From contig NZ_CP064786.1 of NCBI RefSeq assembly GCF_017094485.1, positions 992,001-1,056,000 on the forward strand: a DNA stretch of 64,000 bases. The letters are read 5' to 3'. A program made the translations under genes and the position numbers. The DNA is from Natranaeroarchaeum sulfidigenes (GTDB lineage Archaea; Halobacteriota; Halobacteria; Halobacteriales; Natronoarchaeaceae). Below the pieces are notes generated by a model that was given only the letters and a program-made list of their open reading frames with translations, had not been told where the DNA came from and ran no database searches. Positions 44,006 to 53,602 of the stretch are shown one piece after another (within the stretch, counting starts at the first letter, position 1; each line of letters starts with the position of its first letter).

Positions 44006-44581
44006 ATGGAACGTCGACAGGTGTTGCTCGGCAGTGGAGCCACAATCTCTGTGGGGATCACTGGCTGTCTCGACGGTGTTCTGGGCGCTGGCGATGACAC
44101 ACCACCGCCCGCCTCCGGTACGTTCGAGTACGAAACACAAAATATCGGGGACGAACCGGGTCTGAGTAGCTCAATGGTGTATGAATCGGTGGGAGGCATC
44201 GACATATTTACCGCCGCCGAGAGGGCCTTTGAGGAATTACCGTTTGACGACCCCCAGTGGTCGGAGCGAGATGTTGCCGAGACGTTCATAGAGGAGACGG
44301 CGTTTGATCAGGAGTTCCTGATCTACGTGATTTCGTCATGGCCCAGACACAATCATACGGAGATCGAGTTTCGGGACGTGCAGGTAACAGGAGCAACCGT
44401 GACGGGAACCGTACGGGCGATTGGTGACGATGCCGAAGAAGGCGACGCAACTCCGAAGTCACCCGCAGGGTTGATCCGTGCGTCCGTCGGGGGCAACTGG
44501 CCGGATGCCGTAGAGTTCACGGTCATCGATGGCCACGGTTACCAGGAGGGGGTACGTCTCGACTGGGGCGAGACGCAATAA
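44006..44581 (+). CDS. predicted Tat lipoprotein, hypothetical
   Basis: 191 aa. It starts MERRQVLLGSGATISVGITGC: twin Arg, h-region and a lipobox ITGC, so it is likely exported and lipid-anchored. The mature part is acidic, with no known domain; it may form an NTF2- or DUF-like alpha/beta fold (EIEFRDVQVTGATVTGTVRAIGDD). It is convergent with the DUF63 gene, with 7 bases between the stops. Confidence 0.65.
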   Translation: MERRQVLLGSGATISVGITGCLDGVLGAGDDTPPPASGTFEYETQNIGDEPGLSSSMVYESVGGIDIFTAAERAFEELPFDDPQWSERDVAETFIEETAFDQEFLIYVISSWPRHNHTEIEFRDVQVTGATVTGTVRAIGDDAEEGDATPKSPAGLIRASVGGNWPDAVEFTVIDGHGYQEGVRLDWGETQ

Positions 44582-44588
44582 CGACTAC

Positions 44589-45413
44589 TTATCCGCCAAT
44601 CGTGAACAGCAGCAAGTTGTTGAACGCCGGGCCGAGCCCGACTGCAGCGACGACCGCCAGCATAAGGCGGGCGAACACGGGGTCGTCCTTGACGAACTCG
44701 CGGAACAGGACGACGATGGCCGCCGCCAGCCCGACCTTGACGAGGACGAACAGCCAGCCAGCGCCGAGTAGTTCGGCGGTCGGCAGCAGTTCGCCAGCTT
44801 CCAGGATATATCGCGACAGCGGCGTCCGTTCGTGGGCTCCGAGGAGATCGTACCCGACCGCCGTCGTGACGCCGTCGAACGCGTGCCCGGCGACCACGAG
44901 AGCCCCCGCTGGCCCGGTGACTGCGGCGGATTCGGTGAAGACCACGCTGATCGCGATCCAGACTGCGCCAGTGACGACCACCGAGACGACGACGGCGATC
45001 ACCGGCCAGAACGGCGAGAACGTCCCCGCACCGATCCCCTGATAGATCGAGAGGATACCGAACGTGATCGCAACTGCCGTGCCGATCACACCCAGCCGGC
45101 GGTCTGCGGAGCCGTGCGGTCGAATTTCCGCTACGAGTTCCGCGACCGCCCACGCTAGCCCAGTGACGATCGCCAGTGTCAGATAGACGCCGGGTGCCTC
45201 GAACAGCGGTGCGATCGCCGGGGGATACGTCCCTAGCTGTTCGAGTCCGTGGAGCATCCCACCGGTCGCCATCCACGGTGCTAACGCCGCCACGGTCCAG
45301 TTCGTCACTGGGGGCCGGAGCAGATAGAGCAGCCCGGCGACGCCGATCGACCCGACGAGCAACCCGACCAGATACGGTAGCGGCGGGATTGCGAGGCCCT
45401 CGGGGAGTACCAT
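44589..45413 (-). CDS. DUF63-family membrane protein
   Basis: 274 aa with about seven hydrophobic helices. Family-typical stretches: a Pro-rich start LPEGLAIPPLPYLVG, APWMATGGMLHGLEQLGTYP (about residues 45-64) and VVAGHAFDGVTTAVGYDL (about residue 180). DUF63 proteins are archaeal polytopic membrane proteins of unknown function. It is downstream of the ribose-1,5-bisphosphate isomerase gene on the same strand with 39 bases between, so it may be co-transcribed. Confidence 0.85.
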   Translation of the reverse strand: MVLPEGLAIPPLPYLVGLLVGSIGVAGLLYLLRPPVTNWTVAALAPWMATGGMLHGLEQLGTYPPAIAPLFEAPGVYLTLAIVTGLAWAVAELVAEIRPHGSADRRLGVIGTAVAITFGILSIYQGIGAGTFSPFWPVIAVVVSVVVTGAVWIAISVVFTESAAVTGPAGALVVAGHAFDGVTTAVGYDLLGAHERTPLSRYILEAGELLPTAELLGAGWLFVLVKVGLAAAIVVLFREFVKDDPVFARLMLAVVAAVGLGPAFNNLLLFTIGG

Positions 45414-45452
45414 ATTCCCAACACCGGACCGGAACTGGTGAAAAGCTTACGA

Positions 45453-46460
45453 TTACTCATCCCTCGAAACAATCTCTGCCGGGGGTTCCCACGGTCGCTC
45501 GACGCTCTCGCCGAACAGCTCCCGCATCAGCGTGACGATGCTCTCGGGCGGGAACTGACCCCGTTCTGTCACGATCGCGTCGACGTATCGCGGCGGCGTC
45601 ACGTCGAAGGCCGGGTTGTCGACGGCGAGCGGAGGCAAATCACCTGCCGTCTGAACCTCCTCTATCGCAGCACGTTCATCGGGTCCGAGTACTTCTGTCT
45701 CCGCCCGCTGTTCGATCTCGACCGTCGATCCCGTCAGCGTGTCCGGGTGGAGTTTGATCGTCGCCGCGGCGACCATGATCTGGGAACCCTGCTCGCGTGC
45801 GAGCACTGCTAGCCCACTCGTTCCAACCTTGTTGATCACCGAGCCGTCTGCAGCAATGCTGTCGGCCCCGACGACCACGTGATCGACGTCCGGGAGGTGT
45901 CGTCGGGCCGCGCTGTCCACGATCAGTGTTACCGGCACGCCCATCTCCCGGAGCTCCCTCGCGGCGATATGGCCCTGATTCCGTGGGCGCGTCTCCTTGA
46001 CGATTGCACTGATTTCTTTGCCGTCCGCGACTGCTGCTTCGACACAGGCGAGCGCGTCGGTCGAGTGACAGTGTGTCATCACCGTATCACCGTCCTGGAG
46101 CCGGTTCGCTCCGATCTCGCCGAGCTTTGCCTGTGCGGCTTCGACGTCCGTATGAAATGTCGTGGCTCGATCGACGACAGTTGCTTCGAGTTCCTTTACC
46201 GAGTCGGCATCGAGATCCCGTAGCACGTATCGGAGCGCGTTCGCCAAACTCACCGCAGTCGGTCGGGTGTCGTGGAGCAACCGGGCAGCGTCGGCGAGTT
46301 CAGCACGTAGCCCTGTGGGACTATCTGCCTGGCTTTCGATAGCCTGGGTCGCCAGCGCGTCGGCGGCGGCAGTCGCAATCGCGACGGCACCCCTCGTCTC
46401 CATCCGCGCGATATCGTTCGCCGTCTCCCCGACCGCCTCGACGAGTCGCTCGTCAGCCAT
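45453..46460 (-). CDS. ribose-1,5-bisphosphate isomerase (eIF-2B alpha/beta/delta family)
   Basis: 335 aa. It would convert ribose-1,5-bisphosphate to ribulose-1,5-bisphosphate. The family stretches are [17 protein letters not shown] (catalytic Cys region, about residue 128), [21 protein letters not shown], and [20 protein letters not shown] (catalytic Asp region, about residue 200). Start [10 protein letters not shown] at 46460 is chosen; the frame is open further upstream but has no conserved content. It is divergent from deoC across 94 bases. A generic translation-factor-like role is less likely given the motif set and neighbours. Confidence 0.88.
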   Translation of the reverse strand: MADERLVEAVGETANDIARMETRGAVAIATAAADALATQAIESQADSPTGLRAELADAARLLHDTRPTAVSLANALRYVLRDLDADSVKELEATVVDRATTFHTDVEAAQAKLGEIGANRLQDGDTVMTHCHSTDALACVEAAVADGKEISAIVKETRPRNQGHIAARELREMGVPVTLIVDSAARRHLPDVDHVVVGADSIAADGSVINKVGTSGLAVLAREQGSQIMVAAATIKLHPDTLTGSTVEIEQRAETEVLGPDERAAIEEVQTAGDLPPLAVDNPAFDVTPPRYVDAIVTERGQFPPESIVTLMRELFGESVERPWEPPAEIVSRDE

Positions 46461-46554
46461 ACCCATGAGATACGCCCCCATGAAACAAAAACGATCCGAC
46501 GCCCCGGATCCGGTCGACAGCCCGTTTTTTGATCCCCCGTCCCCGATTCGACGT

Positions 46555-47202
46555 ATGGAGTACCCCGAGTTTCCCGCACGCATCGATCACACAGTACTCG
46601 GCCCGGAAACGACCAGCTCGGACGTCTATCAGGTCCTCGACGAGGCCCAAGAGTACGGAATGAACGCCTGTATCCCCCACTGTTACGTCGCCGAGGCGGT
46701 CGAGTACGCACCTCCGGTTCGACTGGTTACAGTGGTTGGCTTCCCACACGGTCAGACTGCGACCGAAACCAAGGTTCGGGCAGCGACGAGTGCGGTTGCC
46801 AGCGGAGCCGACGAAATAGACGTCGTCGCTAACATCGGCCGCTTCAAACATGGCGAGGAAGAGGCGGTCCTCGACGAGTTGCACGAGATCGTCGCCGCTG
46901 TCAGCGAGCCTGTCAAGGTCATCATCGAGACGGCTCTGCTCACTGACGAGGAACGCGATCGGCTCTCGGAACTGGCCGTCGAGGCCGATGCCGACTACCT
47001 GAAAACATCGACCGGGTTCGCGTCCGGCGGCGCGACGATTCCCGACGTCGAGGCGATGAGCGAGTACCTGCCGGTCAAAGCGAGTGGCGGTATCGGGAGC
47101 TACGAGACAGCACTCGAATTCGTCGACGCGGGCGCTGAACGGATCGGCGCGAGTAACGGGGAGAAAATCGCCGCCGAGTACCGCGAGTCGGCGGGTCAGT
47201 AG
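46555..47202 (+). CDS. deoC: deoxyribose-phosphate aldolase
   Basis: 215 aa TIM-barrel aldolase. Motifs: [15 protein letters not shown] (residues about 10-24), [41 protein letters not shown], and the Schiff-base Lys in [15 protein letters not shown] (about residue 144). It cleaves 2-deoxyribose-5-phosphate to acetaldehyde and glyceraldehyde-3-phosphate in nucleoside catabolism. It is divergent from the ribose-1,5-bisphosphate isomerase gene, so one short region may regulate both. Confidence 0.95.
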   Translation: MEYPEFPARIDHTVLGPETTSSDVYQVLDEAQEYGMNACIPHCYVAEAVEYAPPVRLVTVVGFPHGQTATETKVRAATSAVASGADEIDVVANIGRFKHGEEEAVLDELHEIVAAVSEPVKVIIETALLTDEERDRLSELAVEADADYLKTSTGFASGGATIPDVEAMSEYLPVKASGGIGSYETALEFVDAGAERIGASNGEKIAAEYRESAGQ

Positions 47203-47203
47203 C

Positions 47204-49150
47204 TCAGTTACGGTTCCGGGCGATTAGCGCGACTGCAAGCAGGGATACGAGGGCGACGAGCGGTCCGAAGCCGGGCAGCGAGTCGTCGTCATCGGCTCCC
47301 TCGTCGTCCATGCCCGCATCGGACTGTGTACCCAGGAACTCCTCGGCAGCAGCGGTGTCCATCCGGTTGAAGTCACGGTCCCAGTCACCGTCCATGTAGA
47401 TCTCGGTGTCGTCGTCGGCCACTGCGAGCGCACGGACATCGCCCTCATCGGCGTCCGCGTCGACCAGCGCGTCAACGTGAACGTGAATGCCCATCGTGTC
47501 GTCGTCTTCGAGCGCACCGGCGATCTCTGTCACTTCATGACCGCCGAACGCCTCGTTGATCTCCTCGGAAAGGGCCTCCATGTTACCGAACTGTGCACCG
47601 GCTTCGATACTGACGGTTTCGCCGTCGACGTCGACATCCATGGCCGCGATCTCGAACTCGGAGTCTTCGAGATCGGTGAGGAACTCGTTTACTTCAGGGC
47701 CAGCCATCGGGTCTTCCGCGGCTGCCTCGATCATCGAGTCAAGTGCCTGCTCGACGAGTTCTTCCTGTTCAACTTCCAGCGCCATGTCAGCGACGAGGAC
47801 GTCGTTGTCGTCGATTTCAGCGGTGAGATCGATCGTCACGTCGCCCATGGTACCGTCGATACCACGCTCCTCGAGTTCGTTGACGTACTCGCTCCAGTTT
47901 GCGGTGTCAGTACTCAGTGAGAGGTTGACTCGGTCGTGCTCTGCATCGTACTGCTCGAAGGTTGCGGACCACTCGTAGTACTGTTCGAGATTGGCTTCCT
48001 GCTGGGCCTCGACGGTGTCCTGGAACTCGTCGAGTTCGTCCTCGAGTTCGGGCGCGTCGATCGTGTCGATCAGCGTGACCATCTCATCGACAGCGCCTTC
48101 GAGGTTGCTCAGTTCGATGGACCAGTCGGCATCAAAGCTCGTCCCGGACTGCTCGGCGGTGAACTCCATCGTGTCGATCTCGACGTCGACGAGGCTCTCA
48201 GCGAGCGCGTCAGCCTCTGCCTGGCTGAGATCAAGCTCGGGGTCCTCCGCGAGGACCTGTGCGAAGACGTCCGCGAAGCCGTCCTGCACGTTCTGGAACT
48301 CGACCGTGTAGCTGATGTCGAGGTCACCTTCTCCATCTTCGGTTTCGGTGTAGGCGTAGCTCTCGATCGTGATCTCGGTGCTACCACCGAACTCCTCGGC
48401 GAGCATACCGTACTGGCCTTCGAGGGTCTGTTCGGCTGCTTCTTCGGTCTCCCACATACCGGTCTGGAACTGGCTGACGATCTCGTCCTGGGTCACATCG
48501 AGAGTGTAGCCGTCACCAGTGTCGGTGACGCTGACGTCGTAGTAGAACTCGCCGCCCTGAACGGTCCCGAGTTCGGCGTTGACGTCACCGGACGTGGCGA
48601 ACGTATCCGGCGTCACTTCCGCGTCACCGGTCGTCTCGAAGCTCTCGAAGTCGTCAGCGGCCTCCTCTCCCTCGAAGATCATCTCGAGATCAGCGTCGAA
48701 CTCGCTGGTCTCCGAGGACTGCTCGCCGTACACGTCGAGGCTCATGTCTTCCAGTTCGTCGGGGCTCTCCATCTGGAGATCGCCCTCACCGAAGAACCGA
48801 TCCTCTTCGAGGACCAGCGACATGCCACCGGCCGCGCTCTCGTCGAGCTCGTCCTCCTCGACGTCACCTTCGATCAGCGTGTGGGCCAGTCCTTCGCTGA
48901 CGTGCATCCCGAGGTCGAACGTCGTCAGTTCGTCGTCACCGTCGTCCTCGTAGACGAGTACGGCGTCGCCGTCCCCGTCGACGTAGATCTCGTCTGCGGG
49001 GTCTGCGCTGTCGTCGATCTGCTGGGCGTCGATACTACTATCGGATGCTGCTGCGGGGGCGGCGGCCGCCACCGTCCCGAGGAGCATCACTGCAACGAGT
49101 AACACGGCGGTCACCGCGTTACCCTGGAGGGATATTGTCGTTTCGCTCAT
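47204..49150 (-). CDS. large acidic exported protein with PGF-CTERM anchor
   Basis: 648 aa. It has a Sec-type signal (VTAVLLVAVMLLGTVAAAAPAAA, about residues 13-35), a very acidic mature domain, and a C-terminal SLPGFGPLVALVSLLAVALIA followed by basic RNRN. That is the PGF-CTERM sorting signal processed by archaeosortase A, with lipid attachment at the cell surface. The middle contains helical, Glu-rich segments (EDELDEFQDTVEAQQEANLEQ region) and no named enzymatic domain. It is convergent with deoC, ending 2 bases after it. It is presumably a surface layer-associated protein of unknown role. Confidence 0.85.
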   Translation of the reverse strand: MSETTISLQGNAVTAVLLVAVMLLGTVAAAAPAAASDSSIDAQQIDDSADPADEIYVDGDGDAVLVYEDDGDDELTTFDLGMHVSEGLAHTLIEGDVEEDELDESAAGGMSLVLEEDRFFGEGDLQMESPDELEDMSLDVYGEQSSETSEFDADLEMIFEGEEAADDFESFETTGDAEVTPDTFATSGDVNAELGTVQGGEFYYDVSVTDTGDGYTLDVTQDEIVSQFQTGMWETEEAAEQTLEGQYGMLAEEFGGSTEITIESYAYTETEDGEGDLDISYTVEFQNVQDGFADVFAQVLAEDPELDLSQAEADALAESLVDVEIDTMEFTAEQSGTSFDADWSIELSNLEGAVDEMVTLIDTIDAPELEDELDEFQDTVEAQQEANLEQYYEWSATFEQYDAEHDRVNLSLSTDTANWSEYVNELEERGIDGTMGDVTIDLTAEIDDNDVLVADMALEVEQEELVEQALDSMIEAAAEDPMAGPEVNEFLTDLEDSEFEIAAMDVDVDGETVSIEAGAQFGNMEALSEEINEAFGGHEVTEIAGALEDDDTMGIHVHVDALVDADADEGDVRALAVADDDTEIYMDGDWDRDFNRMDTAAAEEFLGTQSDAGMDDEGADDDDSLPGFGPLVALVSLLAVALIARNRN

Positions 49151-49297
49151 GCGTTCTCCTGTCTTTTTTGCCGGTATTTATAATTTCGCCTCTGATTTGT
49201 ATTATAAATTCGTTGGGATCACGATACTGTGACGCAAGCCAGGAACGCTCAGTTTCGTCGTGCTTTTGCCGCCGGAGCCGTTACTGGTGGTACCGAG

Positions 49298-50602
49298 ATG
49301 GCCCGCTACCACATCGAGACGTACGGTTGTACGTCGAACCGGGGTGAGAGCCGAGCGATCGAGCAGAAGCTACGGGATGCGGGCCACCGTCCAGTCGATA
49401 GTCCCGAAGCGGCCGACGTTGCAATCATGAACAGCTGTACTGTCGTCGAGAAAACCGAGCGCAACATGATTCGACGCGCCGAGGAGCTACAGGCCGAGAC
49501 CGCCGATCTGATCATCACCGGCTGTATGGCGCTCGCACAGGGGGAGGAGTTCGAGAGCGAGGGCATCGACGCGCGAATCCTGCACTGGGACGACGTGCCA
49601 ACGGCGGTCGGCAACGGCGAGTGTCCGACGACAACTGTGGGGACGGAGCCGATTCTCGACGGCGTGATTGGCATTCTACCGATCGCTCGCGGCTGTATGA
49701 GCGATTGCTCGTACTGTATTACCAAGCATGCGACCGGGAAAATCGACTCGCCGCCGGTCGAGGAAAACGTCGAGAAGGCGCGGGCGCTCGTCCACGCGGG
49801 CGCGAAAGAGATCCGTATCACTGGACAGGATACCGGCGTCTACGGGTGGGACGAGGGTGAACGAAAACTTCACACACTACTCGATCGGATCTGCACGGAG
49901 ATCGATGGCGAGTTCCGGGTACGGGTCGGGATGGCGAATCCGAAGGGGCTTCACGGCATCCGCGAGGAGCTGGCCGAGGTCTTTGCCGACCACGATGAAC
50001 TGTACAACTTCATCCATGCACCGGTCCAGAGCGGCTCGAACGACGTGCTCGGCGACATGCGCCGACAACATCAGGTGAGCGAATTCATCGAAACTGTCGA
50101 GACGTTCGACGAGTATCTCGATGAGTGGACGCTCTCGACTGACTTCATCGTCGGCTTCCCCACTGAAACCGACGAGGATCACGAGCAGTCGATGGAGCTG
50201 TTCCGCGAGATCCGGCCGGAGAAAGTAAACGTCACCCGGTTCTCGAAGCGGCCGAACACGGACGCTGCCGAGATGGACGGACTGGGAGGGACCTTGAAAA
50301 AGAAGCGCTCGAAAGCGATGTCCGAACTGAAACACGAGATCGTCGGCGAGGCCTACGAGTCGATGGTCGGTACCCGGCGGGAGGTGCTCGTCGTCGAGGA
50401 GGGAACTGGTGACTCCGTGAAGTGTCGGGACGACGCCTACCGACAGATCATCGTCCAGAACGCAAGCGAACACGGCCTCGAAATCGGCGAATTCACGACT
50501 GTCGAGGTGACCGGACACAATACGGTCTACGCCCTGGCCGTTCCCGTAGGGCCGGTTCCGGCAGGAGGAAAGCCGGAGGACCGCCGCAGCCGAGGGGCTT
50601 AG
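49298..50602 (+). CDS. tRNA t6A37 methylthiotransferase (e-MtaB type)
   Basis: 434 aa radical-SAM enzyme adding a methylthio group to t6A37 in tRNA. The UPF0004 N-terminal cluster Cys residues are in ETYGCTSNRGES, IMNSCTVVEKTE and ITGCMALAQG. The radical-SAM CxxxCxxC is in ARGCMSDCSYCITKHATG (about residue 138). A TRAM domain ends the protein. ATG 49298 (MARYHIETYGC) is preferred over an ATG at 49229, which would add 23 non-conserved residues. Confidence 0.93.
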   Translation: MARYHIETYGCTSNRGESRAIEQKLRDAGHRPVDSPEAADVAIMNSCTVVEKTERNMIRRAEELQAETADLIITGCMALAQGEEFESEGIDARILHWDDVPTAVGNGECPTTTVGTEPILDGVIGILPIARGCMSDCSYCITKHATGKIDSPPVEENVEKARALVHAGAKEIRITGQDTGVYGWDEGERKLHTLLDRICTEIDGEFRVRVGMANPKGLHGIREELAEVFADHDELYNFIHAPVQSGSNDVLGDMRRQHQVSEFIETVETFDEYLDEWTLSTDFIVGFPTETDEDHEQSMELFREIRPEKVNVTRFSKRPNTDAAEMDGLGGTLKKKRSKAMSELKHEIVGEAYESMVGTRREVLVVEEGTGDSVKCRDDAYRQIIVQNASEHGLEIGEFTTVEVTGHNTVYALAVPVGPVPAGGKPEDRRSRGA

Positions 50603-50626
50603 GAAGGTCCAGCACCTAGCGCGTCC

Positions 50627-51124
50627 GTGAACCGGCAGACGATCGGCTACGCGCTCGTCTTCGTCTTCGGGCTGATGGCGCTCTTACAGGCCGTCCTCGC
50701 GATCCGTTTTAACCTCTTCTTCCTGCTAGTCGCGTGTCTATTCGGCGCATCGGCATATCTCATCTGGTATCACGTCTCCGGACGGATGGAGCAACGGGTC
50801 CGACAGGAGGCCACGCGGGATCGGCGAACGGCTTCGCAGGGAGGGTTCGGAGCAGGCCCGCGGGACCAACGGTTTCGCGGTGCTCGTCGGGATCCCACTC
50901 GCAACCGGCGCGGCGGTGACTGGAGCCGTCGAGCGCCGACCAGTACCGAGGAACCGACACGCCGAGAAGCCTACCGGATCCTCGACCTCGGACGGGATGC
51001 GGACAGATCGGCGGTACGGGACGCCTACCGTGAGAAAGTGAAATCCGTGCATCCGGACACAGCCAATGGCGACGAAGAGGAGTTCAAACGCGTCACGCGC
51101 GCCTATGAGCGCCTGACCGAGTAA
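50627..51124 (+). CDS. membrane-anchored J-domain protein
   Basis: 165 aa starting at GTG 50627. Two N-terminal hydrophobic helices (IGYALVFVFGLMALLQAVLAI and LFFLLVACLFGASAYLIWY) are followed by a basic, Arg-rich linker and a C-terminal J domain (REAYRILDLGRDADRSAVRDAY; HPD in VHPDTANGDEEEF). It would bring DnaK to the cytoplasmic face of the membrane. The Arg-rich linker is unusual in a halophile. It follows the methylthiotransferase gene by 24 bases. Confidence 0.85.
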   Translation: MNRQTIGYALVFVFGLMALLQAVLAIRFNLFFLLVACLFGASAYLIWYHVSGRMEQRVRQEATRDRRTASQGGFGAGPRDQRFRGARRDPTRNRRGGDWSRRAPTSTEEPTRREAYRILDLGRDADRSAVRDAYREKVKSVHPDTANGDEEEFKRVTRAYERLTE

Positions 51125-51199
51125 TGAACGAGTGCCTCCATGGTTGTAGCTGCCTCGCGAGAGCAAGTCATATGTACACGGAGTGATACGCTCAGATCG

Positions 51200-51898
51200 A
51201 TGGGGAAGGACGTCTCGACGACCGAGGACGACACTGCAGATCCGTTATCGCCCCAGGAGCGGATCGAAGAGGTCGCCAGCGTCGTCAGCCACGATCTGCA
51301 GAACCCGCTTACGATCGCGAACGGCTACCTCTCCCGGGCGCGCAGTCACGGCGACGATGAGTACTTCGACCACGTAGAGGACGCACTCGACGAGATGCGA
51401 GCGATCAGCGACGAGGTTGTCAGGCTAGCACGGCTCGGCCAGCCAGTAGAGCGAACCGAGTCCGTGGATTTCCGGACGGTCGTCCAGGCCTGCTGGAGCG
51501 AGCGCTCCCCTGCACACGGCGAACTGGTGATCGAATCGGCTGACCCGATCCAGTGTGACGGGAATCGGCTTCGTTCGTTGTTGGACCGACTGTTCGATAA
51601 CGCGATCAGACACGGTGACGAGGACGTCATTGTCACCGTCGGGACGACCGAGGATGGCTTTTTCGTCGCCGACACTGGACCCGGCGTCACCGAGGGCGAA
51701 CACGAAGCAGTCATCGAAGCGGGATATTCGACCGTTCAGCAACGGCCGGGGCTGGGGCTGACCATCGTCCGTGCGATCGCGCAGGCACACGGCTGGTCGC
51801 TCTCGCTGTCCGAGAGCGAGGGGTGCGGCCTTCGGATCGACATCTCCGGGGCCGACCTGATCACCAGGGAGGCGCTCCAGGAGGACGTACGGGCGTAG
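51200..51898 (+). CDS. small sensor-less histidine kinase
   Basis: 232 aa. HisKA H-box VVSHDLQNPLTIANGYL (His at about residue 30) and a HATPase_c domain with N-box LLDRLFDNAIRHGDEDV (about 132-148) and G-boxes VADTGPGVTEGEHEAV and GLGLTIVRAIAQAHGW. No sensor or transmembrane domain precedes the H-box, so it needs an external sensor partner or acts on cytoplasmic input. ATG 51200 is chosen; an upstream in-frame ATG at 51140 would add 20 residues. No response regulator gene is adjacent. Confidence 0.88.
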   Translation: MGKDVSTTEDDTADPLSPQERIEEVASVVSHDLQNPLTIANGYLSRARSHGDDEYFDHVEDALDEMRAISDEVVRLARLGQPVERTESVDFRTVVQACWSERSPAHGELVIESADPIQCDGNRLRSLLDRLFDNAIRHGDEDVIVTVGTTEDGFFVADTGPGVTEGEHEAVIEAGYSTVQQRPGLGLTIVRAIAQAHGWSLSLSESEGCGLRIDISGADLITREALQEDVRA

Positions 51899-51982
51899 GC
51901 AGTCGACCCGTCCGGTCCCGAGTGACCGTGGTATGGTATTGTACGCCGAAGCCTTTTATTTGCTGTCGCCTAACGGAGCCAC

Positions 51983-53602
51983 ATGAGCCCGGACCGTGTC
52001 GTGCTCGAACGGGCAATAGAGCGCGGCGAGCGGGAAGGCGGCAGCGTCGAATTCAAGGAGCGACTACAGCGGGATCTGCATCTGGTCGACGGGCGGCGCG
52101 AGAGCCTTGCGGCCCAGCTCAGACACCGGGTGCTGTCCGGCGACGGCGAGGCTACCTACGTCGTCGGCGTCACCGACGACGGCGGACTGGCTGGAATCTC
52201 GGCCGACGAGTTCTCCGAGACGATGGATGTCCTCTCCCTGCTGGCCGAGGAAGCGGGCGCACACATCGACGAGGTCCAGACCTGGGGCGTCGAACCCAGC
52301 GGCGACGCTGACACGGGTCTCGTCGGTGTGGCGACGATTAGTGAGGGAGCAATTCTCGATACCGACGACAGCCACATCGTGGTTGGGACGGCAGGTCACG
52401 TCGACCACGGCAAGAGCACGCTCATCGGCACGCTCGTCACGGGGCAGGCCGACGACGGACAGGGTGGAACCCGGAGCTACCTCGACGTGCAGCCCCACGA
52501 GGTAGAGCGAGGGTTATCGGCCGATCTCTCCTATGGCGTCTACGGCTTCGACGACGACGGTCCGGTGCGGATGGACAATCCCAATCGGAAAACCGACCGG
52601 GCACGGATTGTCGAGGAAGCGGATCGGCTCGTCTCCTTCGTCGATACCGTGGGCCACGAGCCGTGGCTCCGGACCACGATCCGGGGACTGGTCGGACAGA
52701 AACTCGATTACGGCCTGCTCACGGTCGCGGCCGACGACGGGCCGACGAAGACGACCCGTGAACATCTCGGCGTCCTGCTCGCAACGGAGCTGCCGACGCT
52801 TGTCGCGATCACAAAGGCGGATACCGTCACCGAGGAACGACTCGCCGAAGTCGAGCGGGAGGTCGAACGGATGCTCAGAGATGTCGAGCGCACCCCGCTC
52901 AGGGTGGAGCGCCACGGTATCGACGCCGCAGTCGCCGAGATCGGTGAGACGGTCGTCCCCGTCGTCACGACGAGTGCGGTGACCGGGCACGGCCTCGATA
53001 CGCTCGACCAGCTATTCGAACGACTCCCGAAGACCGCAGGCGAGGGCGGCGAGTTCCGGATGTACATCGACCGGACCTACAGCGTTACCGGCGTCGGCGC
53101 AGTCGCCTCCGGGACGATCATGTCGGGTGAAGTCGAGGCGGGCGACGAACTCCTGCTCGGTCCGATGCCCGACGGGAGCTTCCGCGAGGTCGAGGTTCGC
53201 TCGATCGAGATGCACTACCACCGGGTCGACGAGGCGAAGGCAGGGCGGATCGTCGGCATCGCACTGAAAGGCGTCGAGGAGCGCGAGATCGAACGCGGGA
53301 TGGCGTTGCTCCCGCGAGACAGCGATCCGGAACCGGTCCGTGAGTTCACCGCCGAGGTGATGGTGCTCAACCACCCCACGAGCATCGATGAGGGGTACGA
53401 GCCGGTCGTCCACGTCGAGACGATCAGCGAGGCCGCCGTTTTCTATCCGGACGGTGGGACGCTCCTTCCGGGTGACACGGGCAACGCTCGCATTCGCTTC
53501 AAGTTCCGCCCGTACCTGATCGAGGAGGGTCAACGCTTCGTGTTCCGTGAGGGGCGAAGCAAGGGGGTCGGGACGGTGACGGGTGTCGGCCCGACGGAAT
53601 AG
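51983..53602 (+). CDS. GTPBP1-like translational GTPase
   Basis: 539 aa. An N-terminal domain of about 130 residues (GGSVEFKERLQRDLHLVDG) precedes the GTPase domain. G1 is GTAGHVDHGKSTLIG (about residue 136), G3 is SFVDTVGHEPW (about 218), G4 is AITKADT (about 275), followed by EF-Tu-like domains 2 and 3 (TYSVTGVGAVASGTIMSGEV). This is the archaeal/eukaryotic GTPBP1/2-type class of EF1A relatives, linked to ribosome rescue and mRNA decay in eukaryotes. An AT-rich CTTTTATTTG about 30 bases before the ATG could be the TATA element. Confidence 0.88.
   Translation: MSPDRVVLERAIERGEREGGSVEFKERLQRDLHLVDGRRESLAAQLRHRVLSGDGEATYVVGVTDDGGLAGISADEFSETMDVLSLLAEEAGAHIDEVQTWGVEPSGDADTGLVGVATISEGAILDTDDSHIVVGTAGHVDHGKSTLIGTLVTGQADDGQGGTRSYLDVQPHEVERGLSADLSYGVYGFDDDGPVRMDNPNRKTDRARIVEEADRLVSFVDTVGHEPWLRTTIRGLVGQKLDYGLLTVAADDGPTKTTREHLGVLLATELPTLVAITKADTVTEERLAEVEREVERMLRDVERTPLRVERHGIDAAVAEIGETVVPVVTTSAVTGHGLDTLDQLFERLPKTAGEGGEFRMYIDRTYSVTGVGAVASGTIMSGEVEAGDELLLGPMPDGSFREVEVRSIEMHYHRVDEAKAGRIVGIALKGVEEREIERGMALLPRDSDPEPVREFTAEVMVLNHPTSIDEGYEPVVHVETISEAAVFYPDGGTLLPGDTGNARIRFKFRPYLIEEGQRFVFREGRSKGVGTVTGVGPTE

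Noticed and set aside
46162-46554. Upstream extension of deoC into the isomerase gene
   Set aside because: The DeoC fold starts at 46555; the extension is antisense to the isomerase and Ser/Ala-rich.
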